This document shows positions 43,806 to 53,754 of a stretch of 64,000 bases of DNA, one piece after another. Both the position numbers and the translations under genes were made by a program. How positions within the stretch are numbered: the first letter of the stretch is position 1; every line of letters begins with the position of its first letter. Under the pieces are notes generated by a model. That model worked only from the letters and a program-made list of their open reading frames with translations. It searched no databases and had not been told where the DNA came from. This stretch comes from Muribaculaceae bacterium (GTDB taxonomy: Bacteria; Bacteroidota; Bacteroidia; Bacteroidales; Muribaculaceae): the NCBI GenBank assembly GCA_029061225.1, contig JAIDSM010000140.1, forward strand, positions 1 to 64,000, given 5' to 3'.

Positions 43806-44945
43806 TCAGCGGTCTTTATACATGTCATCGTAGTATTTTTCATACTCACCGGAGGTGATATTGTCCATCCACTCCTGATTGTCGAGATACCAGCGGACTG
43901 TCTTCTCGATGCCTTCCTCAAACTGGAGGCTGGGTTCCCAGCCGAGTTCCGACTGAAGCTTGCGGCTGTCGATGGCGTAGCGCATGTCGTGGCCGAGGCG
44001 GTCGGTGACGAATGTGATGAGTTTCTCAGAGTGTCCTTCAGGATTGCTCAGCAGGCGGTCGACGGTCTTGATGATGACCTTGATGAGGTCGATGTTCTTC
44101 CACTCGTTGAAGCCACCGATATTGTAGGTGTCGGCGATCTTACCCTCATGGAATATGAGGTCGATGGCGCGCGCGTGGTCCTCCACAAACAGCCAGTCGC
44201 GCACGTTCTCTCCCTTGCCGTAGACAGGCAGCGGCTTGCCGTGGCGTATGTTGTTGATGAAGAGGGGTATGAGTTTCTCCGGGAACTGGTAGGGTCCGTA
44301 GTTGTTGGAGCAGTTAGTCACGACGGTCGGCATTCCATAGGTGTCGTGGTATGCGCGCACGAAATGGTCGCTGCTGGCCTTTGAGGCGGAGTAGGGGGAG
44401 TGGGGATTGTATTTTGTAGTTTCGAGGAAGAACTCGGTGCCGTAGGCCATGTCGTCCTCGCTCGATGCCTTGGTGGTGAAGGGAGCCGGAACACCTTCGG
44501 GATGGGTGAGCTCCAAAGCTCCATAGACCTCGTCGGTGGAGATGTGGTAGAAGCGCTTTCCCTCGTATTTTTCGGGAAGAGATTCCCAGTATTCCTTTGC
44601 AGCCTGTAGTAGGGCGAGAGTACCCATGACGTTTGTGCGAGCGAAGGTAAAAGGATCCTTGATGGAGCGGTCTACGTGGCTCTCTGCAGCGAGATGTATG
44701 ATTCCGTCGATTTCATGTTCCCTGACGATACGACGCATCTCATCGAGGTCGGCTATGTCGGCCTTTATGAACGTATAATTCGGTCTGTCTTCGATATCCT
44801 TCAGGTTGGCGAGATTGCCGGCATATGTCAGCTTGTCGAGGTTGACGATATGATAATCCGGATACTTATTTACGAAGAGGCGGACTACATGTGAGCCTAT
44901 GAACCCTGCACCGCCGGTGATGAGGATGTTCCGTTTATAATTCAT
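43806..44945 (-). CDS. rmlB: dTDP-glucose 4,6-dehydratase
   Basis: The 379-residue extended SDR enzyme makes dTDP-4-keto-6-deoxyglucose, second step of dTDP-rhamnose synthesis. It has the NAD motif [35 protein letters not shown] and the catalytic [13 protein letters not shown] start at [12 protein letters not shown]; the seven residues upstream in frame (MLHESCF) are heptad-repeat sequence. It is the last gene of the long operon. The C-terminal part is longer than usual but typical for Bacteroidales RmlB. Confidence 0.96.
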   Translation of the reverse strand: MNYKRNILITGGAGFIGSHVVRLFVNKYPDYHIVNLDKLTYAGNLANLKDIEDRPNYTFIKADIADLDEMRRIVREHEIDGIIHLAAESHVDRSIKDPFTFARTNVMGTLALLQAAKEYWESLPEKYEGKRFYHISTDEVYGALELTHPEGVPAPFTTKASSEDDMAYGTEFFLETTKYNPHSPYSASKASSDHFVRAYHDTYGMPTVVTNCSNNYGPYQFPEKLIPLFINNIRHGKPLPVYGKGENVRDWLFVEDHARAIDLIFHEGKIADTYNIGGFNEWKNIDLIKVIIKTVDRLLSNPEGHSEKLITFVTDRLGHDMRYAIDSRKLQSELGWEPSLQFEEGIEKTVRWYLDNQEWMDNITSGEYEKYYDDMYKDR

Positions 44946-44983
44946 AAAACATGATTCATGAAGCATAATTATATTATGCGTGG
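44938..44983. repeat. heptad array spanning rmlD stop and rmlB start
   Basis: Minus-strand units ACGCATA, ATATAAT, TATGCTT, CATGAAT, CATGTTT, TATGAAT, TATAAAC. The first holds the rmlD stop TAA and the later ones hold the rmlB start, so the whole 28-base spacer is heptad sequence. Confidence 0.7.
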
Positions 44984-45867
44984 TTATTTATATTTTGGAT
45001 ACACTTTCTGAGGGAATCTGTCCAGTAGGGTATATGGATGCCGAATGTCTCCTTCACTTTGGTCTTGTCAAGTACTGAATAGGAGGGTCGTGTCACCGGG
45101 GAGGGGAACTCATCACTGTGGCAGGGTTGGATGTCGCAGCCGTGGTTTCCAGCAATATCGGCTATCGCCTTCGTGAAGTCATACCATGAGCATACCCCTT
45201 CGTTGGAGTAGTGATAGATACCTTCGTTGCCTTCCATTTTCCCATCCTCGATTATTCCGAAAATAGTGTCGGCGAGATCCTGAGCGTATGTAGGAGTACC
45301 GACCTGGTCGAACACCACTTTCAGCTCAGGTTTTGTCGATGTCAGGCTTAGCATGGTCTTGACGAAGTTCTTACCGTATTCCGAATACAGCCATGCGGTG
45401 CGGAATATAAGAGCCTTTACCCCGGAATCGGCTATCTGTCGCTCGCCGTTGAGCTTTGTCTCGCCGTATACGCCGGTTGGATTGGCCGGCTCTTCCTCAG
45501 TGCGGGGAGTATTGCCTATAGACCCGCCAAATACGTAATCGGTGGATATATGTATCAGGGTTCCGTCGTTGGCCTTTACTGCGTCTGCAAGGTTGCGAAC
45601 TGCCTTTGCATTGAGGAGCTCTGCGAAATCACGGTCGCTCTCAGCCTTGTCCACATTGGTGTATGCCGCGCAGTTTACGATGACCTTGATGTCGTTGTCC
45701 CTGACCATCTTCGCCACCGCTTCGGCATCTGTGATGTCAAGTTCTGACACGTCGGTGAAGTGGTAGGTGTTGTGCGTAGCGCGTTGCTCGTTATGCGAGG
45801 CTTTTTCTACGGAGTTGCGCATGCAGTTGCCAAGCTGGCCGTTAGCTCCTGTTACGAGTATATTCAT
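44974..45867 (-). CDS. rmlD: dTDP-4-dehydrorhamnose reductase
   Basis: The 297-residue SDR enzyme performs the last step to dTDP-rhamnose. Motifs are [14 protein letters not shown] (start chosen here; five extra residues are possible upstream), [32 protein letters not shown] and [12 protein letters not shown] run of heptads (45770-45797) lies inside the gene and encodes [10 protein letters not shown] in the loop after the first helix, so the enzyme tolerates repeat-derived residues. The stop lies in another array shared with rmlB. Confidence 0.95.
   Translation of the reverse strand: MNILVTGANGQLGNCMRNSVEKASHNEQRATHNTYHFTDVSELDITDAEAVAKMVRDNDIKVIVNCAAYTNVDKAESDRDFAELLNAKAVRNLADAVKANDGTLIHISTDYVFGGSIGNTPRTEEEPANPTGVYGETKLNGERQIADSGVKALIFRTAWLYSEYGKNFVKTMLSLTSTKPELKVVFDQVGTPTYAQDLADTIFGIIEDGKMEGNEGIYHYSNEGVCSWYDFTKAIADIAGNHGCDIQPCHSDEFPSPVTRPSYSVLDKTKVKETFGIHIPYWTDSLRKCIQNINNHA
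45770..45797. repeat. heptad run inside the rmlD coding sequence
   Basis: TTGTGCG, TAGCGCG, TTGCTCG, TTATGCG: four in-register 7-base units ending in CG, read in frame by rmlD as [10 protein letters not shown]. They resemble the AACGCAT-type units of the 9944-10003 array. In this frame on the minus strand no stop arises. Confidence 0.7.
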
Positions 45868-45926
45868 GATCGTTAAAGTCATTAGGGCGGTATTTCGCGG
45901 TTATGCGCTCCACACCGTTTGGATGC

Positions 45927-46481
45927 TCAATATTCAAATGGAGAGTCGAAATCTTTTAAAAGTGGATGATGTCTGTCTTTTTCAGAGAGTATGGCATTCT
46001 CAAGAGCTATCCGCCAGTCGATGCCGAGTGATGGATCCAGCAAGGAGATTCCTCCGTCGCTTTCCGGGGAGTAGTAGTTGTCACATTTATACTGAAATAC
46101 TGCTTCATCGCTCAAGACAGCGAAACCATGAGCGAAACCATGGGGAATGAAAAACTGCCTGTGGTTGTCTTCTGTCAATTCTACAGCTACATGCCTGCCA
46201 TATGTCGGGGAGTCCTTCCTTATGTCGACCGCTACGTCAAGAACGGCTCCGCGCACGCATCTTACGAGTTTTGCCTGAGCGAACGGAGGCCGCTGGAAAT
46301 GCAGACCGCGTATCACACCCCTTACCGATTTCGACTCGTTATCCTGCACAAACTTTACATTTGCGACTTCCTCATCGAATATCTTTTTCGAATATGACTC
46401 GAAAAAATATCCTCTTTCATCGGTGAAAATGCGAGGCTCTATTATCTTCAGGCCTTCTATCTCAGTGTCGGTTACGTTCAT
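45927..46481 (-). CDS. rmlC: dTDP-4-dehydrorhamnose 3,5-epimerase
   Basis: The 184-residue cupin epimerase inverts C3 and C5 of the keto-sugar in rhamnose synthesis. It carries [34 protein letters not shown]-type strands (catalytic His in RGLHFQ) and [14 protein letters not shown]. It overlaps the end of rmlA by 20 bases. Confidence 0.96.
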   Translation of the reverse strand: MNVTDTEIEGLKIIEPRIFTDERGYFFESYSKKIFDEEVANVKFVQDNESKSVRGVIRGLHFQRPPFAQAKLVRCVRGAVLDVAVDIRKDSPTYGRHVAVELTEDNHRQFFIPHGFAHGFAVLSDEAVFQYKCDNYYSPESDGGISLLDPSLGIDWRIALENAILSEKDRHHPLLKDFDSPFEY

Positions 46482-47352
46482 CTTCCGCTAATTTCATCAG
46501 GTACTGGCCATATTGGTTCTTGATCATGGGGAGGGCAAGCTCGCGTAGCTTTTCAGAAGAAATCCATCCGTTTGCGAATGCCATGCTTTCGAGGCAGGCT
46601 ATCTTCAGTCCCTGGCGTTTTTCGAGCACCTCCACATATATCGATGCTTCGGCAAGCGAATCGTGAGTGCCGGTGTCGAGCCAGGCGAATCCTCGAGGCA
46701 GGGTCTGCACTTTGAGTTCTCCGTCTTTAAGAAATTCCTGATTGACTGTGGTGATTTCTAATTCTCCACGGGCGGAGGGCTTTATATGCATCGCTACATC
46801 CACAACCTTGTTGGGATAGAAATAGAGTCCCACGACAGCATAATTCGATTTTGGATCTTCCGGTTTTTCTTCAATTGACAGGCATCGTCCTTCGGCATCG
46901 AACTCCGCTACCCCATATCGTTCGGGATCCTTGACCCAGTATCCGAAGACAGTCGCTATCCCTTTTTTTTCGGCATCCTCCACTGCTTCCCTGAGCGAGT
47001 TTTCGAAATTCGGACCGTGGAATATGTTGTCGCCGAGTACAAGACATACGGAATCGTCACCAATGAACTCCTTGCCGATTATAAATGCCTGCGCGAGGCC
47101 GTCAGGGCTGGGCTGCTCGGCATAGGAGAAGCTTACGCCATAATCGCTGCCATCGCCCAGCAATCGCCGGAAAGCAGGCAGGTCATCGGGAGTAGAGATA
47201 ATGAGAATATCCCTGATGCCGGCCTGCATAAGCGTAGCAACGGGATAGTAGATCATCGGTTTGTCGAAGATAGGCAGCAGCTGTTTGCTGACTCCTTTAG
47301 TAATTGGATACAACCTTGTGCCGGAGCCCCCGGCGAGAACTATGCCTTTCAT
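46462..47352 (-). CDS. rmlA: glucose-1-phosphate thymidylyltransferase
   Basis: The 296-residue nucleotidyltransferase makes dTDP-glucose from glucose-1-phosphate and dTTP, the first rhamnose step. The N terminus [18 protein letters not shown] followed by [15 protein letters not shown] is diagnostic; [24 protein letters not shown] and [12 protein letters not shown] follow. It opens the A-C-D-B rhamnose cluster and follows the DUF1972 glycosyltransferase gene by 23 bases, which suits rhamnosyl transfer by that enzyme. Confidence 0.97.
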   Translation of the reverse strand: MKGIVLAGGSGTRLYPITKGVSKQLLPIFDKPMIYYPVATLMQAGIRDILIISTPDDLPAFRRLLGDGSDYGVSFSYAEQPSPDGLAQAFIIGKEFIGDDSVCLVLGDNIFHGPNFENSLREAVEDAEKKGIATVFGYWVKDPERYGVAEFDAEGRCLSIEEKPEDPKSNYAVVGLYFYPNKVVDVAMHIKPSARGELEITTVNQEFLKDGELKVQTLPRGFAWLDTGTHDSLAEASIYVEVLEKRQGLKIACLESMAFANGWISSEKLRELALPMIKNQYGQYLMKLAEDERNRH

Positions 47353-47375
47353 GGTTCCATATTGTATTGGTTATG

Positions 47376-48446
47376 TCAACGGTAGAGCGCCGCATATTGC
47401 TTGGATATAGATTTCCAAGTATATCGTTCGCGCGCTATTTTCCTCATTGGGTTGCCGTCAAGATCATTACGCTCCAACAGCGCGAGCAATTCATCTGCAG
47501 TATGGAAATAATATGCCTGGTCTGCGGTAGTGGCGCGGTTGAAAATAACATCGAAAGATATGATCGGCATGCCGAAGAACATAGCCTCCACCAGTGATGG
47601 GTTGGTCCCTCCGGCACTGTGTCCGTGTACGTAAAGCCCGGCGTTGCTCCTCAAAGCGAAGAGAACATCGAGATCGTAGATGGCATCGAGCATCTTGATA
47701 TTGGGAAAGCCGGAATACTTCTTTCTCAGTTCCTGTGAATACGGATTATGGCCCCAGTTTCCTATATAGACTATATTCCGGTCTGTACGAGAGAACGCTT
47801 CCAGCACCATGTCGCAGTTGTTTTCAGGTTCTATGCGGCATACGGCGATGGCATAATCCTTCTTCTTAAGTCCGTACTTCTCAAGAGTGGCCTCGGCGAA
47901 ACCCTCCGGGAGTTCACGCATCACGTGGTCGCCCCCGTAGGCTATGAGTTTTGACTTTTTTCCGTATTCCATCGCTACGTAATCACGGATGGCCTTATTG
48001 TCGGTGATGATGACATCGGCGTATTTCACGGCCAGGGCTTCCGATTTCTTAAGAATACGCTTGACGAATTTATTCCATTTGTTTCGCTTATATTCCATAC
48101 CATCGATGTTTATGATGAGTTTCTTGGAATTAAGCTTATGGAATATTGGAAGGAAGAGGCATCCCGAGACTCCTAACACAAGTATGACATCATAGCCGCG
48201 AAGCACCTTGCACATGGAAATGATGTCGTATGGCACAGACTGCAGTCCGTTTGCCCTAAGGGGAATATATTCCAGCCGGGCACCTTTGTAATGGGTCAGA
48301 CGTTCCGTCATGTCTTTGCCGGAACAGAACACTGTGTATTCGATGTCTTTCGGACAGTTGTCGCCCAAAAGATTCTCCACAAGGCTTTCGAAGCCTCCGT
48401 ATTTTGCAGGGACACCCTGAGTGCCGATTATCGCGACTTTAGTCAT
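47376..48446 (-). CDS. DUF1972-type glycosyltransferase, probable rhamnosyltransferase
   Basis: The 356-residue GT4-like enzyme has the DUF1972 N terminus: VAIIGTQGVPAKYGGFESLVENL. Members of this group include Cps2T-type beta-1,4-rhamnosyltransferases that act early in repeat-unit assembly. The donor domain ends with HSAGGTNPSLVEAMFFGMP (about 275-293). Placement directly before rmlA supports dTDP-rhamnose as donor; that is inference. It overlaps the preceding glycosyltransferase gene by four bases. Confidence 0.85.
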   Translation of the reverse strand: MTKVAIIGTQGVPAKYGGFESLVENLLGDNCPKDIEYTVFCSGKDMTERLTHYKGARLEYIPLRANGLQSVPYDIISMCKVLRGYDVILVLGVSGCLFLPIFHKLNSKKLIINIDGMEYKRNKWNKFVKRILKKSEALAVKYADVIITDNKAIRDYVAMEYGKKSKLIAYGGDHVMRELPEGFAEATLEKYGLKKKDYAIAVCRIEPENNCDMVLEAFSRTDRNIVYIGNWGHNPYSQELRKKYSGFPNIKMLDAIYDLDVLFALRSNAGLYVHGHSAGGTNPSLVEAMFFGMPIISFDVIFNRATTADQAYYFHTADELLALLERNDLDGNPMRKIARERYTWKSISKQYAALYR

Positions 48447-49549
48447 TTCTGGTCATTCTTGGAAGTGATCCATTTCCGGAACTGCGCCTTGAAATCTTCC
48501 ACTTCCTTTCTGTTTTCATATCTTGCGTACTCGTCATCGTTGAAGAAATCAGAAGGATCGCGGTAGATCATCTCATGTAGAGCCTGAGAGAAATCTTTCG
48601 AACAATTCCCGTCAAGATAACCAAACGAAGGGAACAGAGTAAGCATTTTCCTGAAATAGGGAATGTCTGACGCTATGATAGGCTTCTTGAAGTAGAAAGC
48701 CATCTCGAGGATACCGCTCTGCGATGTCTTTCTATAGGGAAGGGCAAGATAGTCGACGTTGTCATAAAGAAACCTCAGTTCATCGTCTGAGATATGGCGT
48801 GTGAAGAACGACACTTTCCTGTCAGACTTAAGCTTTACGCGTCGGTAGACTCCATCGATGTCTTTGCCGGCGACGATAACATTGAGCCTGGCGGCATCTT
48901 TGTCTGAGATATTGTTGACTGCATCAAGAAGTATATCAATGCCCTTTTCTCTGGTTATGTTGCCGAAGAAGAGGACATTTACCTTGTCTTTGTCGACCGA
49001 CCGGCGTATGTCGTCGGATATAGACTGCATATCGTAGTCGCGGGGAAATACGTATTTGAAGTGAGGCACTTCATATTTATTTCCTTCATAGCCGAACTGC
49101 ATGAGATAGTCATCAGTTCGGGATGAGTGTGTGATTACGTCCGATATATTGCTTGAATAGACCTTTGCAAGTTTCTCACGCAGCCTTATGTTGGAGTCTT
49201 CGTTTTGAGCGAGAGCTTCGTGGATGTCGATGCAATGGTGAGGCGCTTTGGATATTACCTTAAGGAAGTATGGGTCCAGTATGTTGCCGTAGGTGAGATA
49301 TATGAAATGGTCATCCCTGTGTCGGCTGATAAATTTCTGAAGTCTAATGAGATTGCGTCCGGCTGAGATTATTTTTCTGAGCTTGTTGCCTGCATAATGA
49401 TTCAAAAGCACCGGGGGATTTCCGTCAACGGAATAATTGGATACAATTCCGACCTCGACACCGTCTAAGGATTCGAGAATCCTCTTAAAGGCATCAAGAT
49501 AGTAATGCATTCCGCAATGCACTCCGATGAAGTCGACTAAATAAACCAT
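48443..49549 (-). CDS. GT4-like glycosyltransferase
   Basis: The 368-residue protein has a GT-B layout with a C-terminal donor domain: VNVLFFGNITREKGIDILLDAV (about 190-211), then DYLALPYRKTSQSGILEMAFYFKKP. The N-terminal half is weakly conserved, which fits an acceptor-binding domain. It likely adds one sugar of the repeat unit. Lower G+C than the rml genes is apparent by eye. Donor and linkage unknown. Confidence 0.8.
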   Translation of the reverse strand: MVYLVDFIGVHCGMHYYLDAFKRILESLDGVEVGIVSNYSVDGNPPVLLNHYAGNKLRKIISAGRNLIRLQKFISRHRDDHFIYLTYGNILDPYFLKVISKAPHHCIDIHEALAQNEDSNIRLREKLAKVYSSNISDVITHSSRTDDYLMQFGYEGNKYEVPHFKYVFPRDYDMQSISDDIRRSVDKDKVNVLFFGNITREKGIDILLDAVNNISDKDAARLNVIVAGKDIDGVYRRVKLKSDRKVSFFTRHISDDELRFLYDNVDYLALPYRKTSQSGILEMAFYFKKPIIASDIPYFRKMLTLFPSFGYLDGNCSKDFSQALHEMIYRDPSDFFNDDEYARYENRKEVEDFKAQFRKWITSKNDQK

Positions 49550-49608
49550 ATATAATCAGAATTCTGGAATATATCTGAATTTATAACGTTAATAATGCGG
49601 TGATATTG

Positions 49609-50358
49609 TCAAAGGCTGTTAAGTTTCCTGACAATATCTCTTCTGCAAGCTTTGATGCAGTCGTAGACATATGTCAGTCTCTCGCCTAATGTGGGATTGC
49701 GAAACTGATGGCTTATCTTGAACATAAGCTTTATATTCAGCAGATCGCGGTCGGAGGTGCCTTGTTTTTCCCATGTCACGACATCAACGTCAACTTTCTG
49801 AAATTTGGCACCGTTATGCCAGAGGTTGAAAATATTGTTATAGTCTAAGGCGTGACGGAATTCGGCCCTTTTGTCAAGTTCAAAGGGATATCTCTTGTGG
49901 AGGGATGTCCTTGTGAAAGACGCGTTATGCCGATAGATCGGTTTCTTTCTCAGCAGCCCGGTATCAGTGCCGGCGGCACTGAAGCTTTTACGGCCTTTAT
50001 AGTCAATCATGGTGCTGTCTCCATATGCTACGTCGGAATCCGGATTAATCCTGCATGCCACTTCCTTTACCGCATCGGGCGACGAGAATGTGTCGCCGGC
50101 ATTCATGAAGTTGATATATTCGCCTGTGGCAAGGGAAATGCCTTTGTTCATGGCGTCGTATATACCCTTGTCCGGTTCGGAAATGATTTTTGTGATTCTG
50201 TCGGCATATTTACTGACGGTCTCCATGGTGCCGTCTGTAGACTTGCCGTCGATCACTATGTATTCCAGATCTTCGTGAGTCTGAGATAGCACTGACTTTA
50301 TGGTCTCTTCTATCAGTGTCGCGGCATTATAGCATACCGTCACTACTGTAATCTTCAT
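49609..50358 (-). CDS. GT2-family glycosyltransferase
   Basis: The 249-residue GT-A enzyme starts MKITVVTVCYNAATLIEETIKSVLSQ and carries IDGKSTDGTMETV and the metal-binding region FMNAGDTFSSPDAV, typical of family 2 enzymes of the WcaA/WbbL-like short type. It is cytosolic or membrane-associated and adds one residue of the surface polysaccharide. Substrate not determined. Confidence 0.88.
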   Translation of the reverse strand: MKITVVTVCYNAATLIEETIKSVLSQTHEDLEYIVIDGKSTDGTMETVSKYADRITKIISEPDKGIYDAMNKGISLATGEYINFMNAGDTFSSPDAVKEVACRINPDSDVAYGDSTMIDYKGRKSFSAAGTDTGLLRKKPIYRHNASFTRTSLHKRYPFELDKRAEFRHALDYNNIFNLWHNGAKFQKVDVDVVTWEKQGTSDRDLLNIKLMFKISHQFRNPTLGERLTYVYDCIKACRRDIVRKLNSL

Positions 50359-50405
50359 TTTTTATTTAGTTTTCGTACGGATGGCCACCTGTCGGCGCAA
50401 AGGTT

Positions 50406-50969
50406 TCATCGTTGCTTGATGATTCTTGCCGGATTACCCACAACGGTGGCGTTGGCCGGGACATCTTTGAGGACTATTGCTCCGGCGCCGATAATCGCGT
50501 TGTCCCCTACGGTTATTCCTCCGAGCACCATAGAATTGGCGCATATCTTTACATTGTTGCCTATGATGGGGCGGGGCTGGTCGAGTCCGCTCCTTGATTT
50601 TCCGATGGTCACGCCCTGCCATACCTGACAGTTCCTACCCATTTCCCTGCATCCGATACGTGTCCCGAATCCATGCTGGATGACGAGCCCTTCACCAACT
50701 TTGGGGCAGCTTATCGATACGTGTTCTCCGGGATAGATGGCTCTTATCGGATTAAAATTACCTGTCCTGTATCGGTAATAAAGCAATGACCGGAATTCCG
50801 GGAGTCTGCTCATTAGCTCAATGGCGTTGAAGAAAGTGCTGTGGCTGTCGGGAAGCGGAATCACTTTCATCCAGTCTGTCGTCTCCCTTTTCAGAATCTT
50901 CAAGCCGCGAAAGCAGAAATACAGGAATAATGGAGTGAAAAGTATTGAGATAATTATCTTGTGTTTCAT
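50406..50969 (-). CDS. left-handed beta-helix serine O-acetyltransferase-like enzyme
   Basis: The 187-residue hexapeptide-repeat protein has an N-terminal hydrophobic segment (about 6-24) and the CysE-like coil GEHVSISCPKVGEGLVIQHG, then NSMVLGGITVGDNAIIGAGAIVLKDVPANATVVGNPAR. In this context it is more likely a polysaccharide O-acetyltransferase than a cysteine-pathway enzyme. It starts four bases inside the end of the polymerase-like gene. Confidence 0.85.
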   Translation of the reverse strand: MKHKIIISILFTPLFLYFCFRGLKILKRETTDWMKVIPLPDSHSTFFNAIELMSRLPEFRSLLYYRYRTGNFNPIRAIYPGEHVSISCPKVGEGLVIQHGFGTRIGCREMGRNCQVWQGVTIGKSRSGLDQPRPIIGNNVKICANSMVLGGITVGDNAIIGAGAIVLKDVPANATVVGNPARIIKQR

Positions 50970-52150
50970 TGGTTTGTCGATAGATCTGCCGGCTGTGCCG
51001 ACTCGTTTTCATCGGGCTCTTTCTCCGCTTTGGCGAGATATATGCCAATGACGTAGGGAAAAAGCCATGAGTACCAGGCCGGATATGCTCTTTGCAGGAA
51101 GCATAGGATGAGTATGATTAGAAAGGATATGGTGTATCGGTAGTCTGGCTTTGACGGTATCATGCTCAGGTAGATGAAGAGAGCCAGAAGAGTGCCGATA
51201 TATCCGTAGTTGATGATATATATCTTATAGCCGGCTCCTGCAATCAGTTCCATGTTGGTGCGTTCTTTGACGCCGGTCAATGCTTCTCCTGATTCAACAG
51301 ATCGTTGATACACGAAGTCGGTGTTTCCTGCAAATCGGTTGTTGCCCTTTATGCCGCTGCTCTCATCTCGTTCAAGCCTGCTTATGATCATATCGTTGAG
51401 GGCATTGTTGCCTCCTGAGAAGTTCTGCACGGCTATGACCAATACAGTAAGCAGAATAGCGGATACCACAACCTGTATCACCGATCTGATTTTAAGGAGT
51501 ATGAAGCCCAGAAGAGCCAGGAGGTAGCCGGCAAGGGAGAATGATAGAATGATGCTGATGCCAAGTATCCAAAGCCATTTGCACTTCATGAATCTATATC
51601 GGTTGGCCATCAGAAGGAATGTGCTCAGGAGAGCCTGGTGTCCGGGTTCCAGAAAGAAGGAATTGAACCTCTCCAAATGTCCATAGTCAAAGGTTGTCTT
51701 GATGTAGAGAACATAGTTGAGATAAGGCGGATAATTGGGATGAACGAACTCACCGAGAGAAGGAAGGTTGACAAACTGAGTGATTCCGTAAAGAAAAAGT
51801 CCCGGTATCAGTAGGATGGCATACCATTTTGTGGTGAAATCGAGTAGGTCCTTCTGATAGGCGGCCGGAAGGACCATAATGTAGATGGCCGGCATATACA
51901 TGAGCAGCGTAGTTATGCCCATGGCTATTCCATCGATATAGCAGAACCATATAGTAATCAATGTTATGAACAAAAAAGTCAGTCCGACCTGTCGGTTAAG
52001 CCTGATATCAAGACTAAGCATGCCCAAACATATGATCATCGCTACGTTTACCATCACGAGCAGCGGACCTATGGGGAGAAGAGCGGTCACCCAAAAGTAG
52101 GTGGAGGCGAGCAACCAAAAAATATTAATGAGTTTGAATAGTAACCACAT
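50966..52150 (-). CDS. Wzy-like polysaccharide polymerase
   Basis: The 394-residue protein has about ten membrane helices with a large loop near 85-260 and a charged periplasmic-type segment (DERDESSGIKGNNRFAG..) near 270-290. Wzy polymerases have little sequence identity, so the call rests on topology, an O-antigen-ligase-like central region (NSFFLEPGHQALLSTFLLM) and location next to the flippase. It would join lipid-linked repeat units in the periplasm. Sequence is A+T-rich compared with the flanking housekeeping genes. Confidence 0.75.
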   Translation of the reverse strand: MWLLFKLINIFWLLASTYFWVTALLPIGPLLVMVNVAMIICLGMLSLDIRLNRQVGLTFLFITLITIWFCYIDGIAMGITTLLMYMPAIYIMVLPAAYQKDLLDFTTKWYAILLIPGLFLYGITQFVNLPSLGEFVHPNYPPYLNYVLYIKTTFDYGHLERFNSFFLEPGHQALLSTFLLMANRYRFMKCKWLWILGISIILSFSLAGYLLALLGFILLKIRSVIQVVVSAILLTVLVIAVQNFSGGNNALNDMIISRLERDESSGIKGNNRFAGNTDFVYQRSVESGEALTGVKERTNMELIAGAGYKIYIINYGYIGTLLALFIYLSMIPSKPDYRYTISFLIILILCFLQRAYPAWYSWLFPYVIGIYLAKAEKEPDENESAQPADLSTNQ

Positions 52151-52175
52151 GACTATGGGAAAATGACAAGGCGGA

Positions 52176-53726
52176 TTATTTATGACTTTTTCTTTTGATG
52201 AAGTTCTTTATTATGCTGCGGTCAGATCTATCCAGTCCGAGAGTCACTATTATGGCGAGGCCTGCTAAGCCGCTCGCCAGTGTCTTGAAGGCCACGAGTA
52301 GAAATTCCGTGTCTGCAGCGAAACGGTCTATGACCAAGTAGAGAGGGATGCCCAAAGCGGCGACTTTCAGAATCGGTAGGATTACTGTATTGAAATACAT
52401 TCCGTAGTCAAGGCCTACCTGATGGTGGGCTACATAGACACGCATACATTGAGCTATGGACATTACAATTATAAGTACGACCACTGTCATTACCGCTGAT
52501 CCACCGAGATAGAGGACAAGGGCCGCAATAGGGATGTAACACAATGTTATGATTCCTACGGAGAGCTGGTATCGGCGGATATTGCCGGTGGCCTGTATTA
52601 GCCTGCTGATTGGAGATTCAAGAGAAAAAATCATGCAGTATATGAGTATCAGTTTTGAGAAGACCACCATATCGGGTGTCTTTGCATCCGCTGCCAGCCA
52701 TAGGTTAAGAATGCCGTTCATGTTGCATATGAGTGGAAACGCAAGTGCGAAAATGAGCATGAACGATATCTTTGAGCTTTTCAAGACCAGACTTACAGTG
52801 CGGTCGATATCTGAAACAGCATAAGACTTAATGATCTGTGGACTTACGGCCATATATAGATTGATTGAAAAACCGTTGATTACGTGTTGAATCTTATCGG
52901 CTATAGCTTTTGATGTGTTTATGATAGGACCAAAAAAGATGTTAAGAAGAATATTCTGTCCGGATGTGGCGAGGATGGCGGATACGGATCCGAACATATT
53001 CCATCCGGTATATTTGGAAAGTTCAGTGAATATCTGTCGGTCCCATTTCCATATATATTTGCAGTATTTGAATTTAGCATGGCAGTAGCTCAAAGACATA
53101 ATGAAGACGACGACAGAGATGGCTGCTGTAAGTATGCCATAGAGGATCAATCTGTTCCCTCCGAAGTTTGCAAGCCAGAATGCGACTCCAAGTTTCAGAA
53201 TACCTTCCACGATACTGAATATCGCAAAGGCATCCATACGTTCGTTAGCTATGATTGAAGAGGAATAAGGAATTGTTATGAGACCGAAAGAAAATGAAAG
53301 GATTGAGGCCTGATAAACCCAAAAAGCAGATTCCCTCTTATCCACAGGTATCGTAAGCCAATCGAATATAAAGAAATAGCCCAAACCCTCACCTAAAAGA
53401 ATCAGGATTCCTGCCGCGGTGATGAAGCATATGAGCAGTAGTGAGAATGTATGGCTGTATTGTTCGTAGTCATTGCGGCCCAGGTGGAATGAAAGATAAC
53501 GTTGTGTAGCTGAGCTCATGGCTCCCGTAAGGGTTGTCAGTGAGAATACAAGATACGCGATTAGTTCAAATATTCCGTAATCTACTTTGCCTAAGGCTTG
53601 CAGTGTAATTCTGACCGTATAGAGATTTATGAAAGTCAGAAGAATCAATCTGAAATAGAGGAGTCCGGTGTTCCTTACGATTCGTCTGTTTTCAACTCTC
53701 ATGGTGTCTGATCCGTTGCTGTCCAT
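52176..53726 (-). CDS. Wzx-like lipid-linked oligosaccharide flippase
   Basis: The 516-residue protein has about 12-14 membrane helices in the MATE/MOP arrangement, with VDYGIFELIAYLVFSLTTLTGAMSSATQRYLSF near the N terminus, typical of polysaccharide flippases. It would carry undecaprenyl-linked repeat units across the inner membrane. Two starts are possible (Met1 or Met9, MRVENRR). It is 25 bases upstream of the polymerase gene. Confidence 0.88.
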   Translation of the reverse strand: MDSNGSDTMRVENRRIVRNTGLLYFRLILLTFINLYTVRITLQALGKVDYGIFELIAYLVFSLTTLTGAMSSATQRYLSFHLGRNDYEQYSHTFSLLLICFITAAGILILLGEGLGYFFIFDWLTIPVDKRESAFWVYQASILSFSFGLITIPYSSSIIANERMDAFAIFSIVEGILKLGVAFWLANFGGNRLILYGILTAAISVVVFIMSLSYCHAKFKYCKYIWKWDRQIFTELSKYTGWNMFGSVSAILATSGQNILLNIFFGPIINTSKAIADKIQHVINGFSINLYMAVSPQIIKSYAVSDIDRTVSLVLKSSKISFMLIFALAFPLICNMNGILNLWLAADAKTPDMVVFSKLILIYCMIFSLESPISRLIQATGNIRRYQLSVGIITLCYIPIAALVLYLGGSAVMTVVVLIIVMSIAQCMRVYVAHHQVGLDYGMYFNTVILPILKVAALGIPLYLVIDRFAADTEFLLVAFKTLASGLAGLAIIVTLGLDRSDRSIIKNFIKRKSHK

Positions 53727-53754
53727 ACATCAGTGGATTCTAATAGGGCGTAAA

